DNA of 64,000 bases from NCBI GenBank assembly GCA_034933145.1, contig JAYFOA010000029.1, positions 14,191-78,190 on the forward strand, in the 5' to 3' direction. The DNA is from UBA4644 sp034933145 (GTDB lineage: Bacteria; Bacillota; Clostridia; Oscillospirales; Butyricicoccaceae). Under the pieces are notes generated by a model that was not told the DNA's origin, made no database searches, and saw nothing but the letters and a program-made list of their open reading frames with translations. Position 1 is the stretch's first letter. The number at the start of each line of letters is the position of its first letter. Made by a program: the position numbers and the translations under genes. This document shows positions 25,018 to 33,695 of this stretch, piece after piece.

Positions 25018-26258
25018 CTGTTCTTGAAATCGGGAAGCGGGCAAAAGAGGCCTCCCGCATTCTGGCCGTTGCACCGGAAGCGCTTCGGAATAACGCGCTG
25101 GGAAAAATCGCCGCGGCGCTGGAAGAAAACACGTCAGACATCCTTTCGGCCAACGCGCTGGACCTTCAGGCCGGGGCGGACAATGGCATGAGCGCCGCGC
25201 TACAGGATCGCCTCCGTCTTACCGAGGCGCGCATCCGGGATATCGCCGCCGCGGTGCGAAGCATCCGGGTTCTGCCCGATCCGCTGGGGCGGGTGACCAT
25301 GGATACCGTGCGGCCAAACGGGCTGCACATCACCCGCGTCTCCGTTCCGATGGGTGTGCTGGCGGTGATTTTTGAGGCGCGGCCCAATGTGGCCGCCGAT
25401 TCGGCGGCGCTGGCGCTGAAGAGCGGCAACGCCGTGATTCTCCGCGGCGGCAAGGAGGCGATCCGCTCCAATACCGCCGTGGTATCCGCCATGCGGCGCG
25501 CAGCGAAGGAAGCGGGCCTGCCGGAGGACTGCGTTCAGCTGATCGAAGACACCTCCCGCACCTCTGCCGAAGAGCTGATGGGCCTGCGGGGGTATGTGGA
25601 TCTGCTGATCCCCCGCGGCGGCCAGGGGCTGATCCAGTCGGTGGTGCGCAACGCGAAGGTACCGGTGATCGAGACCGGCGCAGGCACCTGCCACACCTAT
25701 GTGGACCGGGCGGCGGACATCGGGATGGCGGCGCGCATCGTCTATAACGCCAAGACCCAGCGCCCGTCGGTCTGCAATGCCTGTGAATGCATCCTCGTTC
25801 ACCGGGATATCGCGAAACAGGCGCTGCCGGCCATTTATGATGAGCTGAAAGCGAAGCAGGTCGAGCTGCGCGGTGATCAAGAGGTCTGCGGCATTCTGCG
25901 GGAGGCACGGCCCGCCGCAGAAGAGGATTGGGGTCGGGAGTATGACGATCTGATCCTGGCGGCGAAGGTCGTCGGGAGCCTGGAGGAGGCGATCGACCAT
26001 ATCACCCGCTACGGCACGGCACACAGCGAGTGCATCGTTACGGAAGATGCGGCGGCCGCGGCGGAATTTCTCGCCCGAGTGGATGCGGCGGCAGTCTATG
26101 TCAATGCCTCCACACGCTTTACCGACGGCGGGGAGTTCGGCTTTGGCGCGGAGATCGGAATTTCCACCCAAAAGCTTCATGCCCGCGGCCCGCTGGGATT
26201 GCCCGAACTGACAAGCTATAAGTATCTGGTTCGTGGAACCGGACAGATCCGGGAATAA
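25014..26258 (+). CDS. proA: Gamma-glutamyl phosphate reductase
   Basis: Second enzyme of proline synthesis, 414 residues: NADPH-dependent reduction of gamma-glutamyl phosphate to glutamate semialdehyde, which cyclises. The aldehyde-dehydrogenase fold shows FEARPNVAADSAALALKSGN, RGGKEA, PRGGQGL, and the catalytic Cys in RPSVCNACECILVH; STRFTDGGEFGFGAEIGIST is the family C-terminal signature. Start ATG overlaps the proB stop (ATGA). ProC is not in the window. A bidirectional terminator follows. Confidence 0.95.
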   Translation: MTVLEIGKRAKEASRILAVAPEALRNNALGKIAAALEENTSDILSANALDLQAGADNGMSAALQDRLRLTEARIRDIAAAVRSIRVLPDPLGRVTMDTVRPNGLHITRVSVPMGVLAVIFEARPNVAADSAALALKSGNAVILRGGKEAIRSNTAVVSAMRRAAKEAGLPEDCVQLIEDTSRTSAEELMGLRGYVDLLIPRGGQGLIQSVVRNAKVPVIETGAGTCHTYVDRAADIGMAARIVYNAKTQRPSVCNACECILVHRDIAKQALPAIYDELKAKQVELRGDQEVCGILREARPAAEEDWGREYDDLILAAKVVGSLEEAIDHITRYGTAHSECIVTEDAAAAAEFLARVDAAAVYVNASTRFTDGGEFGFGAEIGISTQKLHARGPLGLPELTSYKYLVRGTGQIRE

Positions 26259-26266
26259 AAAATATC

Positions 26267-26310
26267 AAAAACCGCCGCAGACCGGCAGAATTGTCGGTTT
26301 GCGGCGGTTT
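26267..26310 (+). terminator. Bidirectional terminator between proA and TetR gene
   Basis: AAACCGCCGCA pairs with TGCGGCGGTTT, with an inner CCGGCA/TGTCGG section. A run precedes and T residues follow the stem, so both converging genes can use it. Confidence 0.8.
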
Positions 26311-26326
26311 GCATTTATAAGAATTT

Positions 26327-26923
26327 CTACTCCGGCAGGAACTGCCGAAGTCCGCCCAGCAGCAGTGCAAAAATGCTTTCCGCGGTGGCGGGCGTATCGG
26401 GCAGCACGCCCTCGATGATATATTTCGCATACATCAGGGTCGTGTTCAGAACATAAATCCACAATACGTCGGCATTGATCCGCCCAGAGACAAGGGAGCG
26501 CCGGCCCAGCTGTTCCGCCAGCCGGAGGAAGGGGACGAAATAGCTTTCGTCGCGCCGGCGCTGAAACTCCGGAAAAGATGCCGATGTTCGGAAACGGTAA
26601 TAGAATATGGTCTTGTCCGGATTTTTCATCAGATAGTCAAAATAGATATACCAAAGCTTTCGCACCCCGCCGATTGGGTCGTTCCGAATCATATCGGACG
26701 GCAGCGCAACCCGCGTGAACAATGCGGCGATCTCCTTGTCAACCTTATAAAAGCACTGCTCCAAAAGCTCTTCCTTACCGGAAAAAAAGGTATACATATT
26801 GCCGGGCGAGGTTTCGGCAAGCTGTGCAATGCGGCGGGTGGTGAGGTTTTCCAGACCCATTTCCCTCACCGCGCGAATGGCGGCATCCATGATCCGTGCC
26901 GAAGAATTTTGTTCCCTGCCCAT
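26327..26923 (-). CDS. TetR-family regulator
   Basis: Repressor-type protein of 198 residues. The N-terminal helix-turn-helix (about 8-55) contains IMDAAIRAVREMGLENLTTR and LAETSPGNMYTFFSGKEEL. The rest is an alpha-helical ligand domain rich in aromatic residues, suggesting a hydrophobic ligand. It has no obvious adjacent target apart from itself; its own promoter region carries an inverted repeat (26986-27033), so autoregulation is likely. Ligand and other targets unknown. Confidence 0.85.
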   Translation of the reverse strand: MGREQNSSARIMDAAIRAVREMGLENLTTRRIAQLAETSPGNMYTFFSGKEELLEQCFYKVDKEIAALFTRVALPSDMIRNDPIGGVRKLWYIYFDYLMKNPDKTIFYYRFRTSASFPEFQRRRDESYFVPFLRLAEQLGRRSLVSGRINADVLWIYVLNTTLMYAKYIIEGVLPDTPATAESIFALLLGGLRQFLPE

Positions 26924-26985
26924 ATCGGATAGCTCCTGTGCGTCTGTACGGCCGCATCGCGGACGGAGACTACATTTTAGCCTCT

Positions 26986-27033
26986 GGTAATAAATTATAT
27001 ATTAAAATCATACAAAAGTAAATAAATATTACC
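26986..27033 (-). promoter_or_regulatory. Promoter and possible operator of the TetR gene
   Basis: On the minus strand TTTACT (27017-27022) and TATAAT (26994-26999) are 17 nt apart. The arms GGTAATA (26986-26992) and TATTACC (27027-27033) bracket them, so two half-sites could flank the promoter. The remaining 27034-27245 is non-coding as far as I can see. Confidence 0.5.
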
Positions 27034-27245
27034 AATTCAATTTTTAAAAAACATTGAATTTTCTATGGACCGGACGTCGTGCCGCATAGATAGATTGCGG
27101 TACGACCATCTGGCTTAACCCCGCTGCTATCTCTGCGTTTGCGGCTTTCCAAGCAAAATTAACCGACCGGACGGAGGCGTCCCTGTGGAAAACCCGTATG
27201 GCCCCGAGGCTGTTTTTCCACGTTTAAACTGCAGTGCACAAAAGA

Positions 27246-27282
27246 AAAACGCAAGCTCACCGCAGAAGTGAGCTTGCGTTTT
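27246..27282 (-). terminator. Terminator of asnA
   Basis: AAAACGCAAGCTCAC pairs with GTGAGCTTGCGTTTT across a 7-nt loop. On the minus strand it lies about 65 nt beyond the asnA stop. Confidence 0.85.
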
Positions 27283-27348
27283 GAGTATCTGACGTTATTT
27301 AACGATTCCCGCCGGAAATGGCCAGCCCGGTAACTTTCAGGCGAAATA

Positions 27349-28356
27349 TTACAGCAGGAAAATCTTATGCTCGCCGCAGGTCTGCCGCATCTCTTCCGGC
27401 CAGACGGAGGCCTGCACCTCTCCGATATGGGCCATCCGCAGCATCAGCATGCACAGGCGGGACTGGCCAATGCCGCCGCCGATGGTATAGGGCAGCTCGC
27501 CGCCCAGCAGCGCCTTATGGAAAGGCAGCTGCGCCCGCTCCGGGCAGCCGGCGATCTCCAGCTGACGCAGAAGGGCCTGCTCGTCTACGCGGATGCCCAT
27601 GCTGGACAGCTCAAAGGCACAGCCAAGGACATTGTTCCAGACCAGGATATCTCCGTTAAGGGTCCAGTCGTCATAGTCGGGGGCGCGGCCGTCATGGGGC
27701 TTGCCGCCTTTGAGCTTTCCGCCGATGCCCATCAGGAAGACGGCCTTTTTCTCGCGGCAGATCTCATCCTCCCGCTGCTTGGGGGTAAGCTCGGGCCACC
27801 GTTCCTCAAGCTCCGCCGTGGTTACAAAGGTGATCTCCTCCGCCAGAGGGAAATCCACGGCGGGGAACTCATAGCAGGCGGTGCGGGCCGTCTGCTTCAG
27901 CGCGCCGTAAATGTCGCGGACGGTGCTGCGCAGGGTCTCTTCGGTGCGCTGCTCCTTGGTGATAACCTTTTCCCAGTCCCACTGATCCACATAGACCGAA
28001 TGGAGGTTGTCCAGTTCTTCGTCCCGGCGGATGGCGTTCATATCCGTATAGAGGCCGCGGCCCGGCTCAAAGCCGTAATTGCCCAGAGCCCAGCGCTTCC
28101 ATTTCGCGAGCGAATGGACGATCTCGACCTCTTCCCCTGCGTCGGGTACATCAAAGCGCACCGGACGCTCCACGCCATTAAGGTTATCGTTTAATCCGCT
28201 TTTTCCGGTGACGAACAGCGGAGCGGATACGCGCTCAAGATTGAGTGCCACCGCCAGGTACCGCTGGAAATTATCCTTGATAATTTTAATTCCCTTCTGC
28301 GTCTCGCGGAGAGTCAGCCGAGGAGCATAGTCTTTGGGCAGGATCAGTCTGCTCAT
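27349..28356 (-). CDS. asnA: Aspartate-ammonia ligase (asparagine synthetase A)
   Basis: Makes asparagine from aspartate, ammonia and ATP. 335 residues, close to the E. coli enzyme (330). Recognisable segments: KDNFQRYLAVALNLERVSAP, EIVHSLAKWKRWAL, the DMNAIRRDEELDNLHS motif with YVDQWDWEKVI, and a class-II-synthetase-like ending GGGIGQSRLCMLML. Cytosolic homodimer in the family. It is divergent from gdhA across a 307-nt gap, pairing two ammonia-using enzymes around one control region. Confidence 0.96.
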   Translation of the reverse strand: MSRLILPKDYAPRLTLRETQKGIKIIKDNFQRYLAVALNLERVSAPLFVTGKSGLNDNLNGVERPVRFDVPDAGEEVEIVHSLAKWKRWALGNYGFEPGRGLYTDMNAIRRDEELDNLHSVYVDQWDWEKVITKEQRTEETLRSTVRDIYGALKQTARTACYEFPAVDFPLAEEITFVTTAELEERWPELTPKQREDEICREKKAVFLMGIGGKLKGGKPHDGRAPDYDDWTLNGDILVWNNVLGCAFELSSMGIRVDEQALLRQLEIAGCPERAQLPFHKALLGGELPYTIGGGIGQSRLCMLMLRMAHIGEVQASVWPEEMRQTCGEHKIFLL

Positions 28357-28381
28357 GGAAACACCTCTTTTACATATTAGT

Positions 28382-28411
28382 ATGATAAAAATATAGTGCT
28401 TATTGTATCAA
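28382..28411 (-). promoter_or_regulatory. Promoter of asnA
   Basis: On the minus strand TTGATA (28406-28411), 18-nt spacer, TATCAT (28382-28387), about 26 nt before the ATG. Confidence 0.6.
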
Positions 28412-28500
28412 ACAAACCATATGTGCGCAAGCAAAATTTCGCTGAAAACATCTGGGAATTTCGCAATTTTTTTTGTGCAGGAGGTATTTTTTTGCACTGT

Positions 28501-28561
28501 TGCAAATTAATTATTTATTTGCATTTCCGCACTTGACATTTGAGTGCCCCGGTCATAATAT
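28501..28561 (+). promoter_or_regulatory. Strong gdhA promoter with upstream inverted repeat
   Basis: TTGACA (28533-28538), 17-nt spacer, TAATAT (28556-28561). The inverted repeat TGCAAAT-N9-ATTTGCA (28501-28523) ends 9 nt before the -35 box, a typical activator position. Another TGCA pair lies just before it. The leader runs about 95 nt to the ATG. Confidence 0.75.
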
Positions 28562-28663
28562 AAAGACGGAAAAAAGGGTGTATTTCGGCATATGTCCGGA
28601 TATGCCCCATTTTTTCGGAGCCTGCATTGGAAACTTCATTATTATTTTGGGAGGTACACACCA

Positions 28664-30010
28664 ATGAATGCCTACATGCAAAGAGTCCTTGATGAAGTCA
28701 AGGCCCGCAACGTCGGCGAGAATCTGTTCCTGCAGACCGTAGAAGAGGTCTTTAAGAGCATCGAGCCTGTCGTGGCGCAGCATCCCGAGTATGAGAAGAT
28801 GGGTCTGCTCGAGCGTATGTGCGAGCCCGACCGTCAGATCTCTTTCCGCGTGACCTGGGTCGACGACGCCGGCAAGGTGCACGTAAACCGTGGTTTCCGC
28901 GTTCAGTTCAACGGCGCCATTGGCCCCTATAAGGGCGGCCTGCGCTTTGCGTCCAACGTCACGTTGGACACCATGAAGTTCCTGGGCTTCGAGCAGACCT
29001 TCAAAAACAGCCTGACCAGCCTGCCCATCGGCGGCGGCAAGGGCGGTTCTGACTTTGACCCCCGCGGCAAGAGCGATATGGAGATCATGCGTTTCTGCCA
29101 GGCGTTCATGACCGAGCTGTACCGTCATATCGGCCCCGACGTGGACGTTCCGGCCGGTGACATCGGCGTGGGCGGCCGCGAGATCGGCTTCCTCTTTGGC
29201 CAGTATAAGCGCATTAAGGCCTGCTGGGAGAACGGCGTTCTGACCGGCAAGGGCATGAGCTTCGGCGGCAGCTATTTCCGTCCCGAAGCGACCGGCTACG
29301 GTGCCACCTATTATGTGGTGGAAGTCCTGAAGCATTTCGGCGAGACCATGAAGGGCAAGACCGTCGCCGTCTCCGGCTTCGGCAACGTGGCCTGGGGCAT
29401 CTGCGGCAAGGTCGCCGAGCTCGGCGGCAAGGTCGTCACCATCTCCGGCCCGGACGGCTACTGCTACGATCCGGACGGCGTTTCCACCCAGGAGAAGCTC
29501 GACTATCTGCTCGAGATGCGTGCTTCCGGCCGTGACCGCGCTCAGGATTATGCGGATAAGTTCGGCGTCAAGTTCGTCCCGAAGGCAAAGGTCTGGAGCG
29601 AGAAGGTCGACATCGCGATGCCGGCCGCCTATCAGAACGAAATCGGCATGACCGAGGCCAAGCAGCTGGTTGCCAACGGCGTCCAGTATTACGTCGAAGT
29701 CGCCAATATGCCCACCACCAACGAAGCGCTGGAATACCTCCAGAAGAACGTCAAGGTCGTCGCTCCGTCCAAGGCTGTAAACGCCGGCGGCGTGGCCACC
29801 TCCGCTCTGGAGATGGCGCAGAACTCTCAGCGTCTGGTCTGGGCTCCCGAAGAGGTCGATCAGAAGCTGCACGGCATCATGAAGAACATCCACGACGAGT
29901 CCGCCAAGGCCGCCGCGGAGTACGGCATGGGCTATGATCTGGTCGCGGGCGCCAACATCGCCGGCTTCCGCAAAGTCGCCGACGCCATGATGGCCGAAGG
30001 TTTGATCTGA
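28664..30010 (+). CDS. gdhA: Glutamate dehydrogenase, NADP-type
   Basis: Reversible reductive amination of 2-oxoglutarate to glutamate. 448 residues, the usual size of the hexameric class. ATG 28664 is preceded by GGGAGG. Signatures: RVTWVDDAGK, GPYKGGLRFASNVTLD, the catalytic region LPIGGGKGGSDFDPRGKSD, and the nucleotide fold VAVSGFGNVAWG. Codon choice is much more restricted (mostly C-ending) than in neighbours, pointing to very high expression. In amino-acid fermenters this enzyme can run toward 2-oxoglutarate; direction here is not certain. Own promoter and strong terminator. Confidence 0.96.
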   Translation: MNAYMQRVLDEVKARNVGENLFLQTVEEVFKSIEPVVAQHPEYEKMGLLERMCEPDRQISFRVTWVDDAGKVHVNRGFRVQFNGAIGPYKGGLRFASNVTLDTMKFLGFEQTFKNSLTSLPIGGGKGGSDFDPRGKSDMEIMRFCQAFMTELYRHIGPDVDVPAGDIGVGGREIGFLFGQYKRIKACWENGVLTGKGMSFGGSYFRPEATGYGATYYVVEVLKHFGETMKGKTVAVSGFGNVAWGICGKVAELGGKVVTISGPDGYCYDPDGVSTQEKLDYLLEMRASGRDRAQDYADKFGVKFVPKAKVWSEKVDIAMPAAYQNEIGMTEAKQLVANGVQYYVEVANMPTTNEALEYLQKNVKVVAPSKAVNAGGVATSALEMAQNSQRLVWAPEEVDQKLHGIMKNIHDESAKAAAEYGMGYDLVAGANIAGFRKVADAMMAEGLI

Positions 30011-30040
30011 TTTTATCTCCAGGTACCGCAACATACATGA

Positions 30041-30072
30041 AACGCTCCCGCCTTTTGGGCGGGAGCGTTTTT
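30041..30072 (+). terminator. Terminator of gdhA
   Basis: AACGCTCCCGCC pairs with GGCGGGAGCGTT, loop TTTTG-like, followed by TTTATT. Confidence 0.88.
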
Positions 30073-30146
30073 ATTACGTTGCGGCAGCGAAGAAATGGAG
30101 TTTCCTAAAGCGATGCCTGCAAACTTATCGATATGCGAGGAATTTT

Positions 30147-30243
30147 TTGACAATTAAAATTATAAGAATTATAATAAAATTATATATTATATTATAAATC
30201 GGTTAAGAAGCAAATCCCGGTAATCAAATAGTACCGGTTTTTT
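30147..30243 (+). promoter_or_regulatory. Perfect consensus promoter followed by an intrinsic terminator
   Basis: TTGACA (30147-30152), 17-nt spacer, TATAAT (30170-30175): an exact consensus promoter. About 35 nt after its expected start, CCGGTA (30217-30222) pairs with TACCGG (30232-30237), followed by six T (30238-30243). Transcripts would therefore stop after about 60 nt unless the hairpin is prevented. It is either an attenuator for the lipoprotein gene at 30338 or a short RNA of its own. Confidence 0.6.
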
Positions 30244-30337
30244 CGGGCATAGCTTTGCGTATATACAAGCAAGGGTTGGTTCACGCAGCAGGATTTAAGA
30301 CGTATAAGCAATGGAGATGAAAAATAAGGGGGACGTT

Positions 30338-30907
30338 ATGAGGAAAGGCGCTGACAAAATTCTGATTTTCGGTCTGTGCTGTATATTCCTTGCCGGCTGT
30401 GCGGCAACGGTTCAGCCGGAGAGCAGCCAGCAGGACCCGGCCCCGCAGGAACAAAAAATGGAATCTTTGGCCAGCAATACATCAACGCTCGTTGATGGCT
30501 GCTATTACGGCGTGAAGGACTTTGAGGCGATGCTTGATTCCACCGATGCTGTTGTTCTCTGTACAGTAAAAGAAACCTGGCACATGAGCAAATTTTCAGA
30601 AACCGCACGTCTGACGGTAAGCAAGGTATATGCCGGCGAAGCGCCCGACGAGCTGATTCTTTACCAGTTGGATGACGAGTATAAACTGAAAATGGACACA
30701 ACCTATGTTCTGTTTTTAACAGCGGTGCCGGATGCGCCTGATGAAGACGTCTACTGCAGCATCGGCGGACCACAGGGCACATTTGTTCTGACAGAGAATG
30801 ATTCTGCCCTGAATGCAGATGGTACATCCGCAAATAGTGCTGTTTTAGAGAACGTAAACTTTACGGAAACAGACGAGGTAAACGATTGGTTCGCCCAGCA
30901 GCCATAA
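30338..30907 (+). CDS. Putative lipoprotein, unknown function
   Basis: Exported lipoprotein of 189 residues. The signal peptide ends in a lipobox (LAGC, Cys about residue 22), so it should be anchored outside the membrane. A Ser/Gln/Pro linker leads to a compact domain with strands such as TDAVVLCTVKETW and SETARLTVSKVYAGE, then TYVLFLTAVPD and IGGPQGTFVL. This resembles domains that bind or modulate but matches no family I can name. ATG 30338 is chosen: AAGGGGGA precedes it, whereas the earlier ATGs lack a site. Control may involve the attenuator-like element at 30147-30243. Confidence 0.65.
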   Translation: MRKGADKILIFGLCCIFLAGCAATVQPESSQQDPAPQEQKMESLASNTSTLVDGCYYGVKDFEAMLDSTDAVVLCTVKETWHMSKFSETARLTVSKVYAGEAPDELILYQLDDEYKLKMDTTYVLFLTAVPDAPDEDVYCSIGGPQGTFVLTENDSALNADGTSANSAVLENVNFTETDEVNDWFAQQP

Positions 30908-30932
30908 CGGTGCCTCTGTGCCTGTATAATAG

Positions 30933-30981
30933 GCGTGCCGCAAAAGCGTTTCATTGAAAACGGTTTGCGGCACGCTTTTTT
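30933..30981 (+). terminator. Bidirectional terminator after the lipoprotein gene
   Basis: GCGTGCCGCAAA pairs with GTTTGCGGCACGC, followed by TTTTTT; it can also serve the converging TetR gene. Confidence 0.8.
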
Positions 30982-30987
30982 GCGTAT

Positions 30988-31581
30988 TCAGAATGACTCT
31001 CCAGCCCGGCCCTGTTCGCTCAGACATCCTTCCCAGAGGACGGACAGCACCGAATTGAAAAGCTGCCCGGTGGGGAGACCGAGCTCTTCCAGTATCTGCG
31101 GCGCACTCAGATGGGAGATCGCCCCGATCAGGATATGCGCCACCAGCACACCGTCGACATCCCTGCGGAAAACTCCGCTTTCCCTCCCTTCGCCGATGAT
31201 CCTGACTATGTTGGACAAGATGATTTTTTTGCGGCTTTCCTCGATCTTCCGATAGGCCTCCGGTACATTTCGCTGGATATCGCCGAGCACGTAGCTGCTG
31301 ACCCGAGACACAAACTGCACCACCGGGACAACGAATCCGGTTACTTTTTGCCGGGTGGAAAGCGTCGGGTTGGCAACGACCGGTTCAACTTCCGCTCCGA
31401 TCTTTGCCGTAAAATAGTCGACACAGCTGAGCAGAAGCGCTTCTTTTGACGGGAAGTATTTATAGAGCGTGGCTTTGCCCATTCCGCAGTCGCGGGCGAT
31501 CCGATCCATCGTAACGCCGGAATAGCCGACGCCGGTGAACAGCCGGAATGCCGCCTCATGAATTTTATCTTTCGGATCCAT
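30988..31581 (-). CDS. TetR-family regulator of the adjacent ABC exporter
   Basis: Protein of 197 residues. The helix-turn-helix (about 5-50) contains HEAAFRLFTGVGYSGVTMDR and CGMGKATLYKYFPSKEALL; the C-terminal ligand domain is helical and hydrophobic. It is the last gene of a minus-strand unit: ATPase, permease, regulator, with 13 nt between permease and regulator. This order suggests it represses the operon's own promoter at 33518-33545 and responds to the exported compound. Ligand unknown. Confidence 0.85.
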   Translation of the reverse strand: MDPKDKIHEAAFRLFTGVGYSGVTMDRIARDCGMGKATLYKYFPSKEALLLSCVDYFTAKIGAEVEPVVANPTLSTRQKVTGFVVPVVQFVSRVSSYVLGDIQRNVPEAYRKIEESRKKIILSNIVRIIGEGRESGVFRRDVDGVLVAHILIGAISHLSAPQILEELGLPTGQLFNSVLSVLWEGCLSEQGRAGESF

Positions 31582-31594
31582 TTTGGCTCCCTCT

Positions 31595-32725
31595 CTATAT
31601 TTTCCGGTATTTTTTCAGCACCAGCGCATTGAGTATCAGGAACAGGAACATATAACCCGACAGGATCAGCAGGTCGGGCAGGATGGTCTGCAGGCCAAAG
31701 CCGCGCAGCGCCACATCTTCCAGCGCATCCGCGGCATAGGTAAGCGGGAAGATCTTTGAAAGAAGCGTTACCCATGCCGGTGCGCCGCGAAGGCTGAATA
31801 ATCCACAGAAAAGGATTTGCGGTACAATGACAAGGGGAATGAACTGAAACATCTGAAGCTCGTTGCGTGCAAAGGCCGAGAGAAGGGTCCCCAGGGCAAG
31901 AGAACCGGCGGCAAGCAGAAGATTGACCAGCAGCACCAGCAAAAAATCGCCTTTCAGGGAGACGTGCAGAACATCCACCATATAGACCTGGATGATCAGG
32001 GTCTGCACAAGTACGAATACGCCGAAACCAAGAAAATAGCCAAGGACGATCTCATACCTTCGGACCGGGGAGGCCAGAAGCCGTTCCAGCGTTCCGCTGA
32101 CCCGCTCGCGCAGGAATGCCACACCGGCGAGCAGAAAGACGAAGAAAAAGATGAAGAAGCCCATCATCAGCGGCGCGATGACGTCAAAGGAAGTCATATC
32201 GTCGGAGCCGTGAAGGTAGGTATACTGAATATCGGTCGGGGACAGGGTAAACGTGAGCGCAGGGGTGCCGCCGACGGTGCCGGACGTTTGCCCGCTCTGG
32301 ATCGCGCCCATCTGGTTCTGTACCTGCTCCTGCGCCGTTTCTTCCGCGTGCGCTCTCGAATATTCGCTTATGGCAGGGACAAGCGCCTTTTTGACCGAAG
32401 CGGTGATCGAGCTCTGCGTACCTTCGACGTAGACGGTGACGGTCGGATCGGAATAGATCACAACGGCGTCCGTTTTACGGTATTTCAGATCTTCCAGCGC
32501 GGCGGAAAGGTCGGAAGCCTCCGAAACGTCCGCTTCTTTTGCGATGGCGGTCTGCAGTTCGGACGGGAGCGTGAGGATCTGAATCCGGGGGCGGACAGTC
32601 CCACCGGTTAAAACCATATACAGCAGAAAGATTACAAGGAGCGGAGCGATAAATAAAAGTGCGAGCGTTCGGCGGTCTTTGATAATTTGCCGGATGACTC
32701 TGCCGGCGACAATCAGACTGCGCAT
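31595..32725 (-). CDS. ABC-2 type exporter permease
   Basis: Membrane subunit of 376 residues: one N-terminal helix (about 20-42), a large extracytoplasmic domain of about 150 residues (containing YSDPTVTVYVEG), then five C-terminal helices. FLRERVSGTLERLLASPVRRYEIVLGY is the typical ABC-2 permease coupling segment. It resembles YhfL/DrrB-like drug or lipid exporters. The start is 1 nt after the stop of the ATPase gene, so both are made together. Substrate unknown; the TetR partner suggests an efflux role. Confidence 0.87.
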   Translation of the reverse strand: MRSLIVAGRVIRQIIKDRRTLALLFIAPLLVIFLLYMVLTGGTVRPRIQILTLPSELQTAIAKEADVSEASDLSAALEDLKYRKTDAVVIYSDPTVTVYVEGTQSSITASVKKALVPAISEYSRAHAEETAQEQVQNQMGAIQSGQTSGTVGGTPALTFTLSPTDIQYTYLHGSDDMTSFDVIAPLMMGFFIFFFVFLLAGVAFLRERVSGTLERLLASPVRRYEIVLGYFLGFGVFVLVQTLIIQVYMVDVLHVSLKGDFLLVLLVNLLLAAGSLALGTLLSAFARNELQMFQFIPLVIVPQILFCGLFSLRGAPAWVTLLSKIFPLTYAADALEDVALRGFGLQTILPDLLILSGYMFLFLILNALVLKKYRKI

Positions 32726-32726
32726 A

Positions 32727-33467
32727 TCAGTTCGCCTCCTTTTCCTCTGCGCCGCTGAACCGCAGAAATGCGTCCTCTATATTTTGCGCGCCCGCCTGCG
32801 CAAGCAGCTCGCACGGCGCGCCGTTGGCCAAGAGCTTTCCCTCCCGCAGCAGCAGGATCCGGTCGCAGCGGGCGGCCTCGTCCATCACGTGGGTGGTGGT
32901 AAGGATGGTGCAGCCATCAGCCTTGAGCGCTTCAAACTTACGCCAGAATTTTCTGCGCAGTACGGGGTCGACACCGACGGTCGGTTCGTCCAGAATCAGC
33001 AGGCGGGGATGATTCATCAGGGAAATCGCCAGAGAGACTCTCCGCTTCATGCCGCCGGAAAAATTGTGTATGGGCTTTTGAGGGACGTCGTCGAGCCCGA
33101 CAAAGTCGAGCAGCTCGTTTGCCCGACTTTGGGCAGCCCGCTTTTGGATGCCGCAAAGCCTTCCGAAGAAGAGAAGATTATCCATGGCGGAAAGATCGTC
33201 ATAGAGCGCGTCGTTCTGGGCCATGTATCCGATCATGGACATTGCCCGGAACGATGGGACGCGGCTGCCGAAGACAGTAATGGAACCGGCCTGAAACGGA
33301 TTTGTCCCGATGATCGATTTTACGAGCGTGGTTTTCCCGGATCCGGACGGGCCGAGCAGCCCGATGATCTGCCCTTCCGGAATGGTCACGTTCAGCTTCG
33401 GCAGCACGACTTGACGGCCGAAGCGGACGCTGAGATCTTCAATTTGTACAGCGGATTGTTCTGTCAT
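32727..33467 (-). CDS. ABC transporter ATPase, exporter type
   Basis: Nucleotide-binding subunit of 246 residues. Walker A GPSGSGKTTLV (about 37-47), signature LSGG variant NFSGGMKRRVSLA, Walker B RLLILDEPTVGVDP, and the switch His in TTTHVMDEA are all intact. ATG 33467 is preferred because GGGAGA lies 7 nt upstream. It belongs to the DrrA-like group that pairs with ABC-2 permeases. First gene of the ATPase-permease-TetR operon. Confidence 0.9.
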   Translation of the reverse strand: MTEQSAVQIEDLSVRFGRQVVLPKLNVTIPEGQIIGLLGPSGSGKTTLVKSIIGTNPFQAGSITVFGSRVPSFRAMSMIGYMAQNDALYDDLSAMDNLLFFGRLCGIQKRAAQSRANELLDFVGLDDVPQKPIHNFSGGMKRRVSLAISLMNHPRLLILDEPTVGVDPVLRRKFWRKFEALKADGCTILTTTHVMDEAARCDRILLLREGKLLANGAPCELLAQAGAQNIEDAFLRFSGAEEKEAN

Positions 33468-33517
33468 TTTATTTCTCCCGTAAAAACTAATAGAACCCAA
33501 ATAGTATTATCAGTCTT

Positions 33518-33545
33518 ATTATAGGTGGGAAAACCTGCCTGTCAA
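33518..33545 (-). promoter_or_regulatory. Promoter of the ABC-TetR operon
   Basis: On the minus strand TTGACA (33540-33545), 16-nt spacer, TATAAT (33518-33523). Between the -10 and the ATG an imperfect inverted repeat, ACTAATAG...AATAGT (about 33486-33505), could be the TetR site. Confidence 0.65.
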
Positions 33546-33619
33546 GCGGTAAGGGATGATTTTGATTCCGCACGGGTTGAAAATTCCGGGAAAGAGGTAC
33601 GTGAGAAGCAAAAGTAGAA

Positions 33620-33647
33620 TTGTAATATTGGTATTACATGATAAAAT
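33620..33647 (+). promoter_or_regulatory. Promoter with palindromic spacer, for the GNAT gene
   Basis: TTGTAA (33620-33625), 16-nt spacer, TAAAAT (33642-33647). The perfect repeat TGTAATA-ttgg-TATTACA (33621-33638) overlaps the -35 box and spacer and would be a natural operator. Confidence 0.5.
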
Positions 33648-33695
33648 AGATTTAATTTGACTTGAATGATTACATACATGTAGGTGAGTAGTAGT

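Noticed and set aside
28553..30034. 493-codon open frame opposite gdhA
   Set aside because: The strong codon bias of gdhA leaves the reverse strand open; no start signal or domain.
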